Source of the DNA: Silanimonas sp.
GTDB taxonomy: Bacteria > Pseudomonadota > Gammaproteobacteria > Xanthomonadales > Xanthomonadaceae
Reading direction: 5' to 3'
DNA length: 64,000 bases
Assembly (NCBI RefSeq): GCF_027530345.1
Contig: NZ_JAPZQK010000009.1
Coordinates: forward strand, 1-64,000
Below the pieces are notes generated by a model that saw only the letters and a list, made by a program, of their open reading frames with translations, was not told the DNA's origin and ran no database searches. Shown piece after piece: positions 50,510 through 61,442 of this stretch (positions within the stretch are counted from its first letter, which is position 1; every line of letters starts with the position of its first letter). A program made the translations under genes and the position numbers.

Positions 50510-51282
50510 TGCTCGCGCGACGGCTCATTCCCTGTCTCGACGTCCGCGACGGCCAGGTCGTCAAGGGCGTGCGCTTCCGCGACCATGTGGTCATGGGCGG
50601 CATCGAGGAACTCGCCCTGCGCTACCGCGACGAGGGCGCGGACGAGCTGGTGTTCTACGACATCACCGCCAGCCCCGAAGGCCGCAGCGTCGATCGCACG
50701 TGGGTGGAGCGGGTTGCGACGATCATCGACATCCCGTTCTGCGTGGCCGGCGGCATCCGCTCCGTCGACGATGCGCGGGCCATCCTCAACGCGGGCGCCG
50801 ACAAGGTGTCGGTGAACTCGCCGGCGCTGGAGCGCCCCGGTCTGATCGACGAACTGGCCGCCGCCTTCGGCGTGCAGTGCGTGGTCGTCGGCGTCGACTC
50901 GCTGAAGGATGCGGACGGCGAATGGCGTGTGCGCCAGTACACCGGCGACCCCTCGAAGACCAAGGCCCTGGGCCGGCGCACGCTGGATTGGGTGGCCGAG
51001 GCGCAGCAGCGTGGCGCCGGCGAGATCGTCCTGAACTGCATGGGCAGCGACGGCGCCAAGACCGGCTACGACCTCGAACAGCTGGCCGCCGTGCGCGCGA
51101 TCTGCCGCGTGCCGCTGGTCGCTTCGGGCGGTGCCGGCGCGATCGAACACTTCGTTGATGCGTTCCGCGTGGCCGACGTCGATGCCGCGCTTGCCGCATC
51201 GGTCTTCCATTCGGGTACCGTGCCGATCCCTGAGCTCAGAGCCCGCCTCGCCGAGGCCGGCATCGAGGTGCGACGTGACTGA
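50509..51282 (+). CDS. hisF: Imidazole glycerol phosphate synthase cyclase subunit HisF
   Basis: A 257-residue TIM-barrel that uses ammonia from HisH to close the imidazole ring, releasing AICAR. Catalytic Asp lies in [18 protein letters not shown], the second in [13 protein letters not shown]. Phosphate sites are [11 protein letters not shown] and [12 protein letters not shown]. The length is normal. The stop overlaps the hisI start by eight bases. Confidence 0.96.
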   Translation: MLARRLIPCLDVRDGQVVKGVRFRDHVVMGGIEELALRYRDEGADELVFYDITASPEGRSVDRTWVERVATIIDIPFCVAGGIRSVDDARAILNAGADKVSVNSPALERPGLIDELAAAFGVQCVVVGVDSLKDADGEWRVRQYTGDPSKTKALGRRTLDWVAEAQQRGAGEIVLNCMGSDGAKTGYDLEQLAAVRAICRVPLVASGGAGAIEHFVDAFRVADVDAALAASVFHSGTVPIPELRARLAEAGIEVRRD

Positions 51283-51922
51283 ACCCACCCCCGGCGCCCC
51301 GGCGCCCTTCGACCTCGACGCCCTCGACTTCGCGAAGCAGGGCGGCCTGTTGCCGGCCATCGTGCAGGACGCGCGCACGCGCCGCGTGCTGATGCTCGGC
51401 TACATGGACCGCGCCGCGGTCGAGGCCACCGTCGCCAGTGGCAAGGTCACCTTCTTCAGCCGCAGCAAAAACCGCCTGTGGATGAAGGGCGAGACGTCCG
51501 GCGACGTGCTCGAGTTCCGCAGCATCGAGACCGACTGCGATGCCGACGCCCTGCTGGTGCAGGCCATCCCGCATGGGCCCACCTGCCACCTGAAGCGCTG
51601 CAGTTGCTTCCCCGAGGCGCCGGGCAGCGTGCTCGCCGAACTCGAAGCCACCATCGAGCAGCGTGAACGCGATCGCCCCGCCGGCAGCTACACGACGACG
51701 CTGTTCGAATCCGGCGTGCGCAAGATCGCTCAGAAGGTCGGCGAGGAGGGCGTCGAGACGGCCCTCGCGCTGGTCGCGCAGGACGACAAGGCCGTGCTCG
51801 ACGAGGCGGCCGACCTCGTGTTCCACACGCTCGTGGGTCTTCGCGCGCGCGGCCTCGGCCTCGGCGACGTCGAGCGCGTGCTGGCCAAGCGCCACCAGGG
51901 CAAGGCCCGCGTCAGCGGTTGA
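51275..51922 (+). CDS. hisI: Bifunctional PRA-CH/PRA-PH enzyme HisI (HisIE)
   Basis: A 215-residue fusion catalysing steps two and three. The N-terminal cyclohydrolase has [28 protein letters not shown] and Zn/Mg ligands in TDCDADALL and [13 protein letters not shown]. The C-terminal pyrophosphohydrolase (from about 118) has [17 protein letters not shown] and [12 protein letters not shown], the MazG-like helical metal site. The GTG start lies inside the end of hisF. It is the last gene of the operon; no clear intrinsic terminator follows. Confidence 0.95.
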   Translation: MTEPTPGAPAPFDLDALDFAKQGGLLPAIVQDARTRRVLMLGYMDRAAVEATVASGKVTFFSRSKNRLWMKGETSGDVLEFRSIETDCDADALLVQAIPHGPTCHLKRCSCFPEAPGSVLAELEATIEQRERDRPAGSYTTTLFESGVRKIAQKVGEEGVETALALVAQDDKAVLDEAADLVFHTLVGLRARGLGLGDVERVLAKRHQGKARVSG

Positions 51923-52058
51923 CGCGGTTGCGGCCCTCGCGCTTCGCCGACTAGAGCGCGGCGTCCGCGCGCGCGACCAGCGGCTCGAACGCCCCGTCGC
52001 TGCGGCACTGCAAGCTTGTTGGCCGCATTACGCCCCGATAGGCTGCTGCGGCCACTCC

Positions 52059-53630
52059 ATGCCACCGACGATGACCTCCACGACACGCCGTCGCCTTCGC
52101 CTTCTTGTCCCCGGCGTCTGCCTCATCGCCGCGACGGCAGCTTGCGGTGCGCCGCCGGCCCTGGTCGGCCGGGTGCACCTTGACTGCGATGCGAATGGAC
52201 GGATCGACGCCGGGGAGCCGCCCTTGGCCGGGGTGCGGATCTCCGACGGCGAACGCATCGTCACCAGCGATGCCTCGGGAGGGTTCCGCCTCGAGCGTCC
52301 TTCGGGGCCGGTGTTCGTGGTGAAGCCGCCGGGCCACCGCTTGCCGACACGCGACGATGGCCTCCCGGATTTCTGGCGCCCTGCTGGGACGACCCGCTGG
52401 GACATCGCGCTGGCCGAAGCGCCGCTGGCACCGCCCTACGACATGCGCGTGTTCGGTGATCCGCAGCCGAAGAACACGGCCGATGTCGACTACTTCGAGC
52501 GCGACATCGTCGCGGACGAAGCCCGCCTGCCGCGCGCGCGCCTCGGGGTTTCGCTCGGCGACATCGTCCACGGCAACCTCGCCCTGCTGCCGGCGATGGC
52601 CCGCGCCACCGCGGCGACGCGCATTCCGTGGCTGCACGCCAGCGGCAACCACGATCGCGACCATGGCGCGGCGACCGACGAGGCCTCGCTCGAAAGCTTC
52701 CGCCATGTGTTCGGCCCCGACACCTTCGCTTGGGAAGAGCCCGGCCTCGCGGTCGTCGTGCTCGACAACGTCATCCACCAGCCCGGCAGCGGCGTGCCCG
52801 CGCGCTATATCGGCGGATTGCGCGAGGCGCAGTTCCGCTTCCTCGAGGCGTGGTTGCCGACGGTGCCTGGCGACGCTCTGCTCGTGCTGGCGATGCACAT
52901 CCCGCTGTTCGACGACGACCCGGATCCCGCCATCGACTCCTTCCGCGACGCGGACCGGCAGCGGCTGTTCGACCTGCTGGAACGGCGCGCCAACACGCTG
53001 GTGCTCTCCAGCCACACGCACATCCAGCAGCATCGCTGGCATGGCGCCGAGGCGGGGTTCGCTGGCGCTACGCCCTTGCACGAGTACAACGTGGGCGCGG
53101 CCTGCGGCGCGTTCTGGACGGGGGTGAAGGATGTGCGCGGCATCCCCGACACGCGCATGGCCGACGGCACGCCCAACGGCTACGCCACGCTCACCGTCCA
53201 ACCGGAGGGTCGCTACGCGCTGCGATGGCACGTGGCCGGCGAGTCGGGCGATCCGCCCTTCGGGTTGCACGCGCCGAAAGTGCTGCGCCGTGGCGCGTGG
53301 CCGGGCTTCGGTGTCTACGCGAATGTCTGGATGGGCGATGCCGACACGCGCGTGGAGTACCGCGTGGGCGGTGGCGAATGGCAGCCGATGCGCCGCGTCG
53401 AGCGCGCCGACCCCGAACTGCGGGCCATCAATGCCGACGATGACCGCAGCGATGTCCTGCGGGGCTATGACCGCGCGCCGGAAGCCATTCTCTCGCAGCA
53501 CCTGTGGCGTGGCGCGCTACGGACCGACCTGCCGGCCGGCGAGCACGAGGTCGAGGTGCGCGTCTTCGACCGCTGGCGTGGTGAGCTGCGCCGCAGCACG
53601 CGCTATCGGTTGGCCAACGTCGAGCCCTGA
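52059..53630 (+). CDS. Exported calcineurin-like metallophosphoesterase
   Basis: A 523-residue exported protein. After the signal (LVPGVCLIAATAACGAPPA) an N-terminal Ig-like MetallophosN domain (GRVHLDCDANGRIDAGEPPL, TSDASGGFRLERP) precedes the two-metal phosphoesterase core with RVFGDPQPKN, VSLGDIVHGN, HASGNHDRDH, VLAMHIPLF and SSHTHIQQHRW. A C-terminal MetallophosC domain follows (VYANVWMGDADTRVEYRVGG, EHEVEVRVFDRWRG). This three-part layout occurs in secreted phosphodiesterases or phosphatases. The start could be ATG at 52071. The substrate is unknown. Confidence 0.87.
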   Translation: MPPTMTSTTRRRLRLLVPGVCLIAATAACGAPPALVGRVHLDCDANGRIDAGEPPLAGVRISDGERIVTSDASGGFRLERPSGPVFVVKPPGHRLPTRDDGLPDFWRPAGTTRWDIALAEAPLAPPYDMRVFGDPQPKNTADVDYFERDIVADEARLPRARLGVSLGDIVHGNLALLPAMARATAATRIPWLHASGNHDRDHGAATDEASLESFRHVFGPDTFAWEEPGLAVVVLDNVIHQPGSGVPARYIGGLREAQFRFLEAWLPTVPGDALLVLAMHIPLFDDDPDPAIDSFRDADRQRLFDLLERRANTLVLSSHTHIQQHRWHGAEAGFAGATPLHEYNVGAACGAFWTGVKDVRGIPDTRMADGTPNGYATLTVQPEGRYALRWHVAGESGDPPFGLHAPKVLRRGAWPGFGVYANVWMGDADTRVEYRVGGGEWQPMRRVERADPELRAINADDDRSDVLRGYDRAPEAILSQHLWRGALRTDLPAGEHEVEVRVFDRWRGELRRSTRYRLANVEP

Positions 53631-53649
53631 GGCAGGCTCGGCGCGGGGC

Positions 53650-54780
53650 TCAGAGCAGGATCGGCAGCAGGCTGGCTTTGGCGGCCAGCAGCAGAACGAA
53701 GCCGGCCTTCGCCCACTGCCAGGCGTCGTGCCGGCCTGGCGCGCGCCCGCGATCGGCCCATTCCGCCGCGGCCACGCGTGCGCGACGGAGGGTTTCCTCG
53801 ATGCGGGCGTCCTCGCTGAACCGCGTCGTGGCCTCGTGCTGGGCCGCCGAGCGGATCGCGCGTGCCTTCTCGGGGGGCAGGGCATGGACGTCGGCCAAGG
53901 TGCGCCGCCAGGCGGCCGCATCGCCTTCTGGCACGAGGAAGCCCGTGCGCCCGTGTTCGATGTAGATCCGCGACGACATCGCATCGGTTGCCACGACGAT
54001 GGCGCCGAGGGCCATCGCGTTGCAGATCGTCTGGTCCGCGGTGCAGCGCTGCAGCCCGGGCGTGATCGCCATGGCGAACACCCGGCTGTCGGCCACCGCC
54101 TGCCAGTAGGTCCGGAAGGTCCAGTCGCTGACGACCTCGACGTTCGGCAGGTCGGCGGCCCAAGCCTTGACCTGCGCCGTCACCGGCGAGGGCGGCAGGC
54201 CGATGCGCAGGGTCCAGGGCTCGCCGCGCATCGCGTCGAGCAGGGTGCGGTAATCGCGGTAGCTGTGTCCGCCGGTGACGATGGCCTCGCCGGGTTCAGC
54301 CTGCCGCTGCAGGTCGTAGCCCGTGAGCGAGGTCGACCACGGCAGCGGCTTCACTACGGCTTCCGGCAGCCCGAACACCGACACGTAGAGCGGGATCTCT
54401 TCGCGCGAATGGGGTTGGACTTCGGCGAGCAGGCGACGGCCCAGCCACAGGGGCAGGCGTTGCGCCCAGCGGTGCAGGGCGGTCCGGCCCGGCTGCCAGT
54501 GCGCGTCGACGATCAGGTGCGGTGCGGTGATCCACGGGCACAGGGCCGCGAGGGCCAGGTAAACCAGGTCGGCCCGTTCGCCGCCATTGATCAGCACCGC
54601 GTCGGCTGCCGCAGCGCGGCGGAGGAGCCGCGTGATCACCGAGGGGTCGGGGACGCCCGCCCGCGCCCAGACCCGGCGCCAAACACCAGGGCGGCTCCCT
54701 GACGACGCCGAAACGGTCTCGACGCTGGACGACCAGCGCAGGGACTTGTGGAAGGGCAGGGTGGAGACGATGCGTGTCAC
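53650..54780 (-). CDS. Glycosyltransferase, GT4-like, with C-terminal membrane anchor
   Basis: A ~376-residue GT-B-fold protein. The donor-binding half has DAMRGEPWTLRIGLPPSP, VEVVSDWTFRTYWQAVADSRVFAMAI, and SSRIYIEHGRTGFLVPEGDAAAWRRTL, the last being the Glu-containing nucleotide-sugar segment of GT4 enzymes. The C-terminus ends in a hydrophobic helix (AGFVLLLAAKASLLPILL). Start uncertain: GTG at 54780 (VTRIVSTLPFHKSL) was chosen, GTG at 54816 would add 12 residues, and neither has a ribosome site. No polysaccharide genes lie around it. Confidence 0.75.
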   Translation of the reverse strand: MTRIVSTLPFHKSLRWSSSVETVSASSGSRPGVWRRVWARAGVPDPSVITRLLRRAAAADAVLINGGERADLVYLALAALCPWITAPHLIVDAHWQPGRTALHRWAQRLPLWLGRRLLAEVQPHSREEIPLYVSVFGLPEAVVKPLPWSTSLTGYDLQRQAEPGEAIVTGGHSYRDYRTLLDAMRGEPWTLRIGLPPSPVTAQVKAWAADLPNVEVVSDWTFRTYWQAVADSRVFAMAITPGLQRCTADQTICNAMALGAIVVATDAMSSRIYIEHGRTGFLVPEGDAAAWRRTLADVHALPPEKARAIRSAAQHEATTRFSEDARIEETLRRARVAAAEWADRGRAPGRHDAWQWAKAGFVLLLAAKASLLPILL

Positions 54781-54971
54781 CGGGGACGTCCGTGATCCGA
54801 GTGTGCGTTCCCTCACAGTTTATCGGGGCCGCCTTCCGGCCCGGTGCACGGCCGTGTGAAAAGTGGTGGCAGCCGGCGGCGAAACGCTGCGTTCCGTCCG
54901 CGGCGGCTCGCCAGCGCTTGGGAGCCGGCCTCGCCGCCCGCACCTCGGCATCCCCAACCCGTGGAACCTCC

Positions 54972-56040
<1,069 letters not shown>

Positions 56041-56051
<11 letters not shown>

Positions 56052-56748
56052 TCTCGGCGAAGCTCTCCACGCGCGGGTGGCCGTTCGTCGCGGCCTCCCG
56101 CGAGTTCGGGTAATCACCGCGGCGATCGAGCAGCGCGGTGCGCAGGCCCGCCTCGCGGGCTGCGTCCAGTTCCTCGACGATGTCGGAGAGGAAGAGGATG
56201 TGCGAGGGCGCGACGCCGATGTCGGCGGCGATGTGGCGGTAGCTGCCGACTTCGCGCTTGCCGCCGATCTCGGTGTCGAAATAGCCGGAGAACAGGGGCG
56301 TCAGGTCGCCGACGTCGCTGTGGCCGAAGAACAGCTTCTGCGCCGGAACCGAGCCCGAGCTGTACACGTAGAGATCGTGGCCCGCGGCCTTCCAGCGCTT
56401 CAGCGCGTCGCCCGCGTCGGCGTAGACGTGCGCCCGGTACTCGCCCAGCGCGTAGCCCTCGGCCCAGAGCTGGCCCTGGATCGCCTTCAAGGCCGTGTGC
56501 TTGCGGTCCTCGTCGATCCAGGCGAGCAGCTGCTGCACCGCGGCCTCGTCGCGCGAGTCCTGGTGCGGGTGGCCGATCTCCAGCGCCACGGCATCGAGCC
56601 AGCGGCGGATCTCCGGCTCGTGCCGACGGGCTTCCACGAAGCCGGGCAGCGCCGCGCGCGCGTAGGGGAACAGCACGTCCTTGACGAAGGCGATGCTGCT
56701 CGTCGTGCCTTCGATGTCGGTGAGGATGACGGTGGGGGTCGTGTTCAA
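56041..56748 (-). CDS. mtnC: Enolase-phosphatase E1 MtnC
   Basis: Methionine salvage enzyme, bifunctional enolase and HAD phosphatase acting on 2,3-diketo-5-methylthiopentyl-1-phosphate. 235 residues: nucleophile segment [55 protein letters not shown] with the Lys, and [19 protein letters not shown]. Conserved Asp, Ser, Lys and Asp are present. The start is TTG at 56748, overlapping the mtnD stop (TTGA). The 3' end overlaps the convergent reductase gene. Confidence 0.93.
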
Positions 56749-57305
56749 GCCAAGGCCTCGCCGCGTTCGAAGCGCGGGAAGCGCTGGGCGATGTCGCTGC
56801 CGGTGAAGTTCGCCACCCAGCCTTCGACGTTGGTGAAAAGGCGGATGGCGATGAAGAACGGCTCCGGGCCCATATCGAACCAGTGCGTCGTGCCGTCCGG
56901 TACGCCGATCAGGTCGCCGGCCTCGCACAGGATCTCGTAGACCTTGCCGCCCACGTGCAGGGTGAACAGGCCCGAGCCCGCGACGAAGAAGCGCACCTCG
57001 TCCTCGCTGTGCGTGTGCTCGTTGAGGAACTTCTGGCGCAGCGCGTCCTTCTGCGGGTGGTCGGCCGTCAGGCTGATCACGTCGACGGCCTTGTAGCCGC
57101 CCTCGGCCATCAGGCGATCGATGTCGCCCTTGTACGCGGCGATCACCTCGTCCTGCGAGGCGCCGGGCTGCACCGGGGCATTGGCGGCCCACTGCTCGAA
57201 GCGCACGCCGATCTTCGCGAGCTCCGCGGCGATGGCGCTGTGCTCGCGGGTCTCGAGCAGCACGGTGGACGGGTCGGTGTCGTTGAACAGGCGGATGCGG
57301 CTCAT
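56745..57305 (-). CDS. mtnD: Acireductone dioxygenase MtnD
   Basis: A 186-residue cupin metalloenzyme of the methionine salvage pathway. With Fe it yields the methionine precursor ketoacid; with Ni an off-pathway product. Metal ligands are in [14 protein letters not shown] (His, His, Glu) and a later His in [19 protein letters not shown] is the cupin strand. The ATG overlaps the mtnB stop by four bases and the stop overlaps mtnC, so the three are tightly coupled. Confidence 0.95.
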   Translation of the reverse strand: MSRIRLFNDTDPSTVLLETREHSAIAAELAKIGVRFEQWAANAPVQPGASQDEVIAAYKGDIDRLMAEGGYKAVDVISLTADHPQKDALRQKFLNEHTHSEDEVRFFVAGSGLFTLHVGGKVYEILCEAGDLIGVPDGTTHWFDMGPEPFFIAIRLFTNVEGWVANFTGSDIAQRFPRFERGEALA

Positions 57306-57937
57306 GCGTGCAGTCTCCGGAGCTCGAGTTCGCAGGAAAGGAGGAATTCGAAGGCGTCGAGGTGGCGGCGGGCTTCGGCCATGTCGCGGCCCCACGCGTA
57401 CAGGCCGTGGCCTTCGATCAGATAGCCCCACAGCGGGCCGCGATCGAGTTCGGCCTCCACCATCGCGGCCAGCGCCGGCATGTCCTGCGAGTTCGGCAGC
57501 ACGGGCACGCGCACGGCGCCTTCGTGGGTGTCGTTGCCGCGGAAGGCCTTCTGCAGCTCGTAGCCCTCGAAGGTGATATGGCCCTGCTTCGCGAACAGGC
57601 GCGAGGCGATCGTCTGCGTCTTCGAGTGCGTGTGCAGGATGCAGCCGACGTCGGCGAAGCGGCGGTAGAGCTGCGTGTGCAGCAGCGTCTCGGCCGAGGG
57701 GCGCTTCTCCGTCGCGACCGGGCGGCCGTCGAAGTCGACGACCATGATGTCGTCCTGCACCAAGCGGCCCTTGTCGCGGCCCGACACGGTGATCGCGCAG
57801 TGCTGCGCGTCGAGGCGCTGCGAGAAGTTGCTGCTCGTGGCCGGGGTGAGTCCGAGGTGGGCCAGCTCACGGCAGTTCGTGATCAGGCTACCGGCGGCGT
57901 CGGCGAGACGGTGGGGGTCGTAGGGCAGGGCGCTCAT
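57302..57937 (-). CDS. mtnB: Methylthioribulose-1-phosphate dehydratase MtnB
   Basis: A 211-residue class II aldolase-fold zinc enzyme of methionine salvage, dehydrating methylthioribulose-1-phosphate. It has [20 protein letters not shown], the zinc ligands [21 protein letters not shown] and [14 protein letters not shown]. First gene of mtnB-mtnD-mtnC. mtnA and mtnN are not in the window. It is divergent from the HiPIP gene, 135 bases apart, where the promoter should lie. Confidence 0.95.
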   Translation of the reverse strand: MSALPYDPHRLADAAGSLITNCRELAHLGLTPATSSNFSQRLDAQHCAITVSGRDKGRLVQDDIMVVDFDGRPVATEKRPSAETLLHTQLYRRFADVGCILHTHSKTQTIASRLFAKQGHITFEGYELQKAFRGNDTHEGAVRVPVLPNSQDMPALAAMVEAELDRGPLWGYLIEGHGLYAWGRDMAEARRHLDAFEFLLSCELELRRLHA

Positions 57938-58072
57938 GGGCGAAGTTTAGGGTGCGCCGGGTGAATGGGCCATTCGCGATGCGAAGCATTCGCCAATGGG
58001 CTTGCGGATCGTCAAATGCCGGCGACGCGAAGGCGGCTACCGTGGCGGTCGCCAACCCACTGGGAGAGCCCC

Positions 58073-58381
58073 TTGGATACCCCGAACCGCCGTCGTTTCC
58101 TGCAGCTGGGCGCCGTCGCCCTGGCCGCGCCCTTCGCCGCCCGCCTTGCCATTCCAGAGGCCCAGGCGCAGGCCCTTCCGCGTCTCCCGCTCGACCATCC
58201 GCAAGGCAAGGCGCTGGCCTACATCGAAGACGCGACGAAGACCACGCACGCCAGCTTCAAGCCGGGCAGCAACTGCCTGAACTGCCAGTTCTATACAGCC
58301 GCCAACCAGGGCTGCACCCTGTTCGCCGGCTTCAGCGTCGAGCCGAAGGGCTGGTGCGCGGCTTGGGCGAAGAAAGCCTGA
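58073..58381 (+). CDS. High-potential iron-sulfur protein (HiPIP), Tat-exported
   Basis: A 102-residue periplasmic electron carrier with a single [4Fe-4S] cluster at high potential. A twin-arginine signal (NRRRFLQLGAVALAAPFAA) sends the folded protein out. The cluster ligands are Cys68, Cys71, Cys81 and Cys95 in NCLNCQFY, GCTLF and GWCAAW, the standard HiPIP spacing. The start is TTG at 58073, supported by the ribosome site GGGAGAG eight to fourteen bases upstream and by the Tat motif directly after it. A strong hairpin follows the stop. Confidence 0.92.
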   Translation: MDTPNRRRFLQLGAVALAAPFAARLAIPEAQAQALPRLPLDHPQGKALAYIEDATKTTHASFKPGSNCLNCQFYTAANQGCTLFAGFSVEPKGWCAAWAKKA

Positions 58382-58389
58382 TCGATCCG

Positions 58390-58413
58390 CCCCGTCCGCG
58401 GTGGCGGACGGGG
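58390..58413. terminator. Hairpin between convergent HiPIP and rmuC genes
   Basis: A perfect 10-bp stem, CCCCGTCCGC / GCGGACGGGG with loop GGTG, starts nine bases after the HiPIP stop and 20 bases before the rmuC stop. It lacks a clear T-run on either side (TTCCCCC), so efficiency is uncertain. Confidence 0.55.
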
Positions 58414-58432
58414 TTCCCCCGGATCTCGCCCC

Positions 58433-59989
58433 TCAGGAGGCGTCCGGCGGGCTGTCGAGCAGCGGCAACGCGCCGGTGTCCGCGCCGGCCACCGGCAAGA
58501 GGTCCTCGTGGAGCGGTCGCTTGCCTTTGGCGCCGGCCTCGACAAGGCGACGGGCGCGCGCGACGACCGATTGCGGCGACTCCGACAGGCGATTCCGCGC
58601 CGTCTTGAACGCCTTCTGGCCGGCATCGAGCTTGGCTTCGATCTCGTCGAAGTCCGTGATGAAGGACGACAGCGCGTCGAGCAGCTTGCCGGCCTCGTCG
58701 CCAATGATGCCGACCTGGCGCTGCAGCTTGTCGCGCGTCCACAGCCGTTCGACGACACGCAACATGGCCATCAGCGTGTTCGGTGAGACGAACACGACCT
58801 TGCGCTCGAAGGCCTCGGCCTGCAGGCCCGGATTGAATTCGAGTGCGGCGGCCAGCGCCCCCTCGATCGGCACGAACATCACGGTGAGGTCGAGCGACTT
58901 CCCGCCCATCGCCTTCGGGTAGTTCTTTTCGGCGAGGTCGCGCATGTGGCCGCGCAGCGCGGTGGTGTGTCGCGCCAGGGCCTCCTGGTGTGCGGCCGGG
59001 GTCTCGGCGTTGCAGGCTTCGGCCCAGGCCACGAGGTTCACCTTGGCGTCGACGACCACCTGGCGGTCGTCCGGGAGGTGCACCAGCACGTCGGGGCGCA
59101 GCAGGCTGCCACTGTCCTCGTCGCGTGCGCTGTTCTGCTTGACGTAATTGCGGCCTTCCTCGAGGCCCGAAGCCTTGAGCACGGTGTCGAGGATCATCTC
59201 GCCCCAGTCGCCGCGCGTCTTCGCATTGCCCTTCAGCGCCCGCGCGAGGTCGTCGGTCGAGGTCGCCATCCGCTGGTTGAGCTGCTGGAGCTGCTCGATC
59301 GAGCCGCGTAGCGTGTGCACCGTCGCGGTCTGGTCGGTGCCCAGCTTCCGAAGCTCGGCCTGGAACTCGTTGAGCTTCGTCGCGAAGGGCGTCAGCGCGG
59401 ACTCGAGGCCCACCTTCGAGGCGACCGCGGAATCGCCGATCTTGCGGTCCAGGGCAACGGCCTTTTCGTCAAACACCTTGCTGGCCACTTCGATGAAGGC
59501 GGTGCTGAGCTTGGCCTGCGCGTCCTCGAGGAAGGCCTTGGCCTGCTCGCGCGAGGCGATCGCGGCGTCGCGTTCCGCCGCGGCCCTCGCCAGCGAGGAC
59601 GACAGCTCGCGGGCCTCGCGCTGTGCCACTTCCACCCGGGTGCTCGCGTCCGTGGCGGCCCCCTCGGCCTTCGCCTGCGCGGCGCGGGCGGCGTCGAGCT
59701 GCGCGAGCGCGCCGGCCTCGCGTGCGGCGGCGGTGGTCAGGTCGTCGCGCAGGCCGCGCAGCGAGGACTCGGCTTCCGCCACGCGCCGCTCCATGTCCGG
59801 GAGGCGGGCCGCATCGCGCAACAGGCCGTCAATGCGCGCCTGCTGCTCGCCGAGCTGTGCCTCCAGTTGCGCCGCGCGCTCTTCCAGCGCCCGGCGGCGG
59901 CGCCACAGCCCGATCGCCACCGCGCAGGCGGCCACGAGCAGCACCAGCAGGGTGGAGAGGATCCCGAGGTTCATCGATGCGTCGTCCAT
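58433..59989 (-). CDS. rmuC: DNA recombination protein RmuC
   Basis: A 518-residue protein with an N-terminal membrane helix (LGILSTLLVLLVAACAVAIGLW), a long coiled coil (about 35-170: ALEERAAQLEAQLGEQQ, then Ala/Glu-rich heptads) and the RmuC nuclease-like domain with GNAKTRGDWGEMILDTVLKASGL, RPDVLVHLPDDRQVVVDAKV and LTVMFVPIEGALAAAL. The PD-(D/E)xK-type residues Asp and Lys are visible in VVVDAKV. RmuC limits short-range DNA inversions in E. coli. The length is usual. Confidence 0.93.
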   Translation of the reverse strand: MDDASMNLGILSTLLVLLVAACAVAIGLWRRRRALEERAAQLEAQLGEQQARIDGLLRDAARLPDMERRVAEAESSLRGLRDDLTTAAAREAGALAQLDAARAAQAKAEGAATDASTRVEVAQREARELSSSLARAAAERDAAIASREQAKAFLEDAQAKLSTAFIEVASKVFDEKAVALDRKIGDSAVASKVGLESALTPFATKLNEFQAELRKLGTDQTATVHTLRGSIEQLQQLNQRMATSTDDLARALKGNAKTRGDWGEMILDTVLKASGLEEGRNYVKQNSARDEDSGSLLRPDVLVHLPDDRQVVVDAKVNLVAWAEACNAETPAAHQEALARHTTALRGHMRDLAEKNYPKAMGGKSLDLTVMFVPIEGALAAALEFNPGLQAEAFERKVVFVSPNTLMAMLRVVERLWTRDKLQRQVGIIGDEAGKLLDALSSFITDFDEIEAKLDAGQKAFKTARNRLSESPQSVVARARRLVEAGAKGKRPLHEDLLPVAGADTGALPLLDSPPDAS

Positions 59990-60042
59990 ACGCCGCCATT
60001 CTAGGCGCGTGACGTCTCACGGGCGGAGACGGAAAACAAGAG

Positions 60043-60062
60043 CGGCGCGGAAATCCGCGCCG
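60043..60062 (-). terminator. Terminator between amino-acid permease gene and rmuC
   Basis: Stem CGGCGCGG / CCGCGCCG with loop AAAT. On the minus strand it is followed by CTCTTGTTTTCC, a T-rich tract, which would end transcription of the permease pair before rmuC. The plus side has T4. Confidence 0.65.
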
Positions 60063-60092
60063 TTTTCGTGGGCTGGCGTTGCCGCCGACCGA

Positions 60093-61427
60093 TCAGGGCG
60101 TCGGCGCGGTTCGCGATCCGAACAGGCGGAAGCCGCCCCAGGCCAGCAGGGCGATCAGCGCCGCACCGGCAGCCATCTTCGGCGGCGAAGACAGGATCAG
60201 CAGTGCGCAGGCGAGCAGGGCGCCGATGCCGAGTAGCCGGTCGCCGCCCGAGGGACGCCGCGTGGGCGTTCCCAGCAGCAGGCTCAGGCCCGCCGCCGCA
60301 TAGGCGAGGACCACCAGCAGCACGACCATTCCCACGATGTCGCCGAACTGCGACGCCACCGTGTCGCTGATGGTGATGAAAGCGATGGCACTCATGCCGA
60401 GGGCCACCGCGAACAGGCCCCAGCCCGCGGCGCCGTTCGGGCGCAGCACGCCGAAGATGCGCGGCAGGTAGCCGCGCTGCGCGGCGCGAGCACCGGACTC
60501 GCCGGAAACGAGCATCCAGCCGCCCAGCGTGCCGGTGGCCTTCAGCGCGGCGGCGGCGGCGATCATCGGCACCGCCCAAGCACCGAAAATCTGTCCGGCC
60601 ACCAGGGCGAACGGGGCGCTCGACGCAGCAAGTTCCTGCGCAGGCACGATGCCCATCACCAGCACGGACGAGACGAGGTAGACCGTGCCGGCAATGCCGA
60701 TGCCGGCCAGCGTCGCGCGCGGCACGTTCTTTTCCGGATCGCGGACGATGCCGGCGACCATCGCGCCGGTCTCCAGCCCGACGAAGGCCCAGAACACCGG
60801 GGCGAGGGCCGAGAACATCAGCGCCAGGTCGGACTGCGGGTTCGGTACGCCGTTGTCGCCGACGTTCCAGGCTTCGCCGCTGGTATTCCAGGCCGACAGG
60901 AACAGTTCGCCGTCGAAGCGGCCCCAGCCGCCCAGCAACACCGCTGCGACCGGCAGCAGGCCGAAGATCACGCACATCGACTGGAAGCGGGCCACGCCAC
61001 GCGGACCGAACAGGTTGATGGCGAACATCGTCCAGATCAGCACCAGCTGGCCGAACAGCTGCACCGTCGAGTTGCCGCCGTCGAGCGGCAGCAGGGTGAC
61101 GAGGTAGCCGAAGGCCGCGACGGCGATGGCGTTGTTGCCGATCCACGAGCTCAGCCAGTACAGCGCGGTGGCGAGGAAGCCCATGTCGCGGCCGAGCGCC
61201 GGACGCACGTAGTCGTCCGGCGATTCGAGGTTGGGGTAATCGCGGGCGAGGCGCGAGAACGCCCCGCCGAGGAAGGCCGCGATGACCGTGCAGGCCAGCC
61301 AGCTCAGGGCGGTCACGCCGCCCTGCGTCGCCAGCGTGGCCGGCAGCAGGAAGAACCCCGAGCCGATCATGTTGTTGGCCACCACGAAGGTGGCCAACAC
61401 CGGCCCGATCTTGCGAGCGTCAGTCAT
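60093..61427 (-). CDS. APC-superfamily amino-acid permease, AdiC-like
   Basis: A 444-residue inner-membrane transporter with about 12 helices. Helix 1 has the substrate-site motif VVANNMIGSGFFLLPATLA (GSGxF). Helix 6 is PVFWAFVGLETGAMVAG. These match the AdiC/CadB/PotE exchanger branch, which swaps basic amino acids for their amines. The conserved GTLGGWMLVSGESGARAAQRG loop is present. No decarboxylase gene is adjacent, so import or exchange cannot be decided. It follows the other permease gene by 15 bases. Confidence 0.85.
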   Translation of the reverse strand: MTDARKIGPVLATFVVANNMIGSGFFLLPATLATQGGVTALSWLACTVIAAFLGGAFSRLARDYPNLESPDDYVRPALGRDMGFLATALYWLSSWIGNNAIAVAAFGYLVTLLPLDGGNSTVQLFGQLVLIWTMFAINLFGPRGVARFQSMCVIFGLLPVAAVLLGGWGRFDGELFLSAWNTSGEAWNVGDNGVPNPQSDLALMFSALAPVFWAFVGLETGAMVAGIVRDPEKNVPRATLAGIGIAGTVYLVSSVLVMGIVPAQELAASSAPFALVAGQIFGAWAVPMIAAAAALKATGTLGGWMLVSGESGARAAQRGYLPRIFGVLRPNGAAGWGLFAVALGMSAIAFITISDTVASQFGDIVGMVVLLVVLAYAAAGLSLLLGTPTRRPSGGDRLLGIGALLACALLILSSPPKMAAGAALIALLAWGGFRLFGSRTAPTP

Positions 61428-61442
61428 CGCGGTGCTGCTCCG

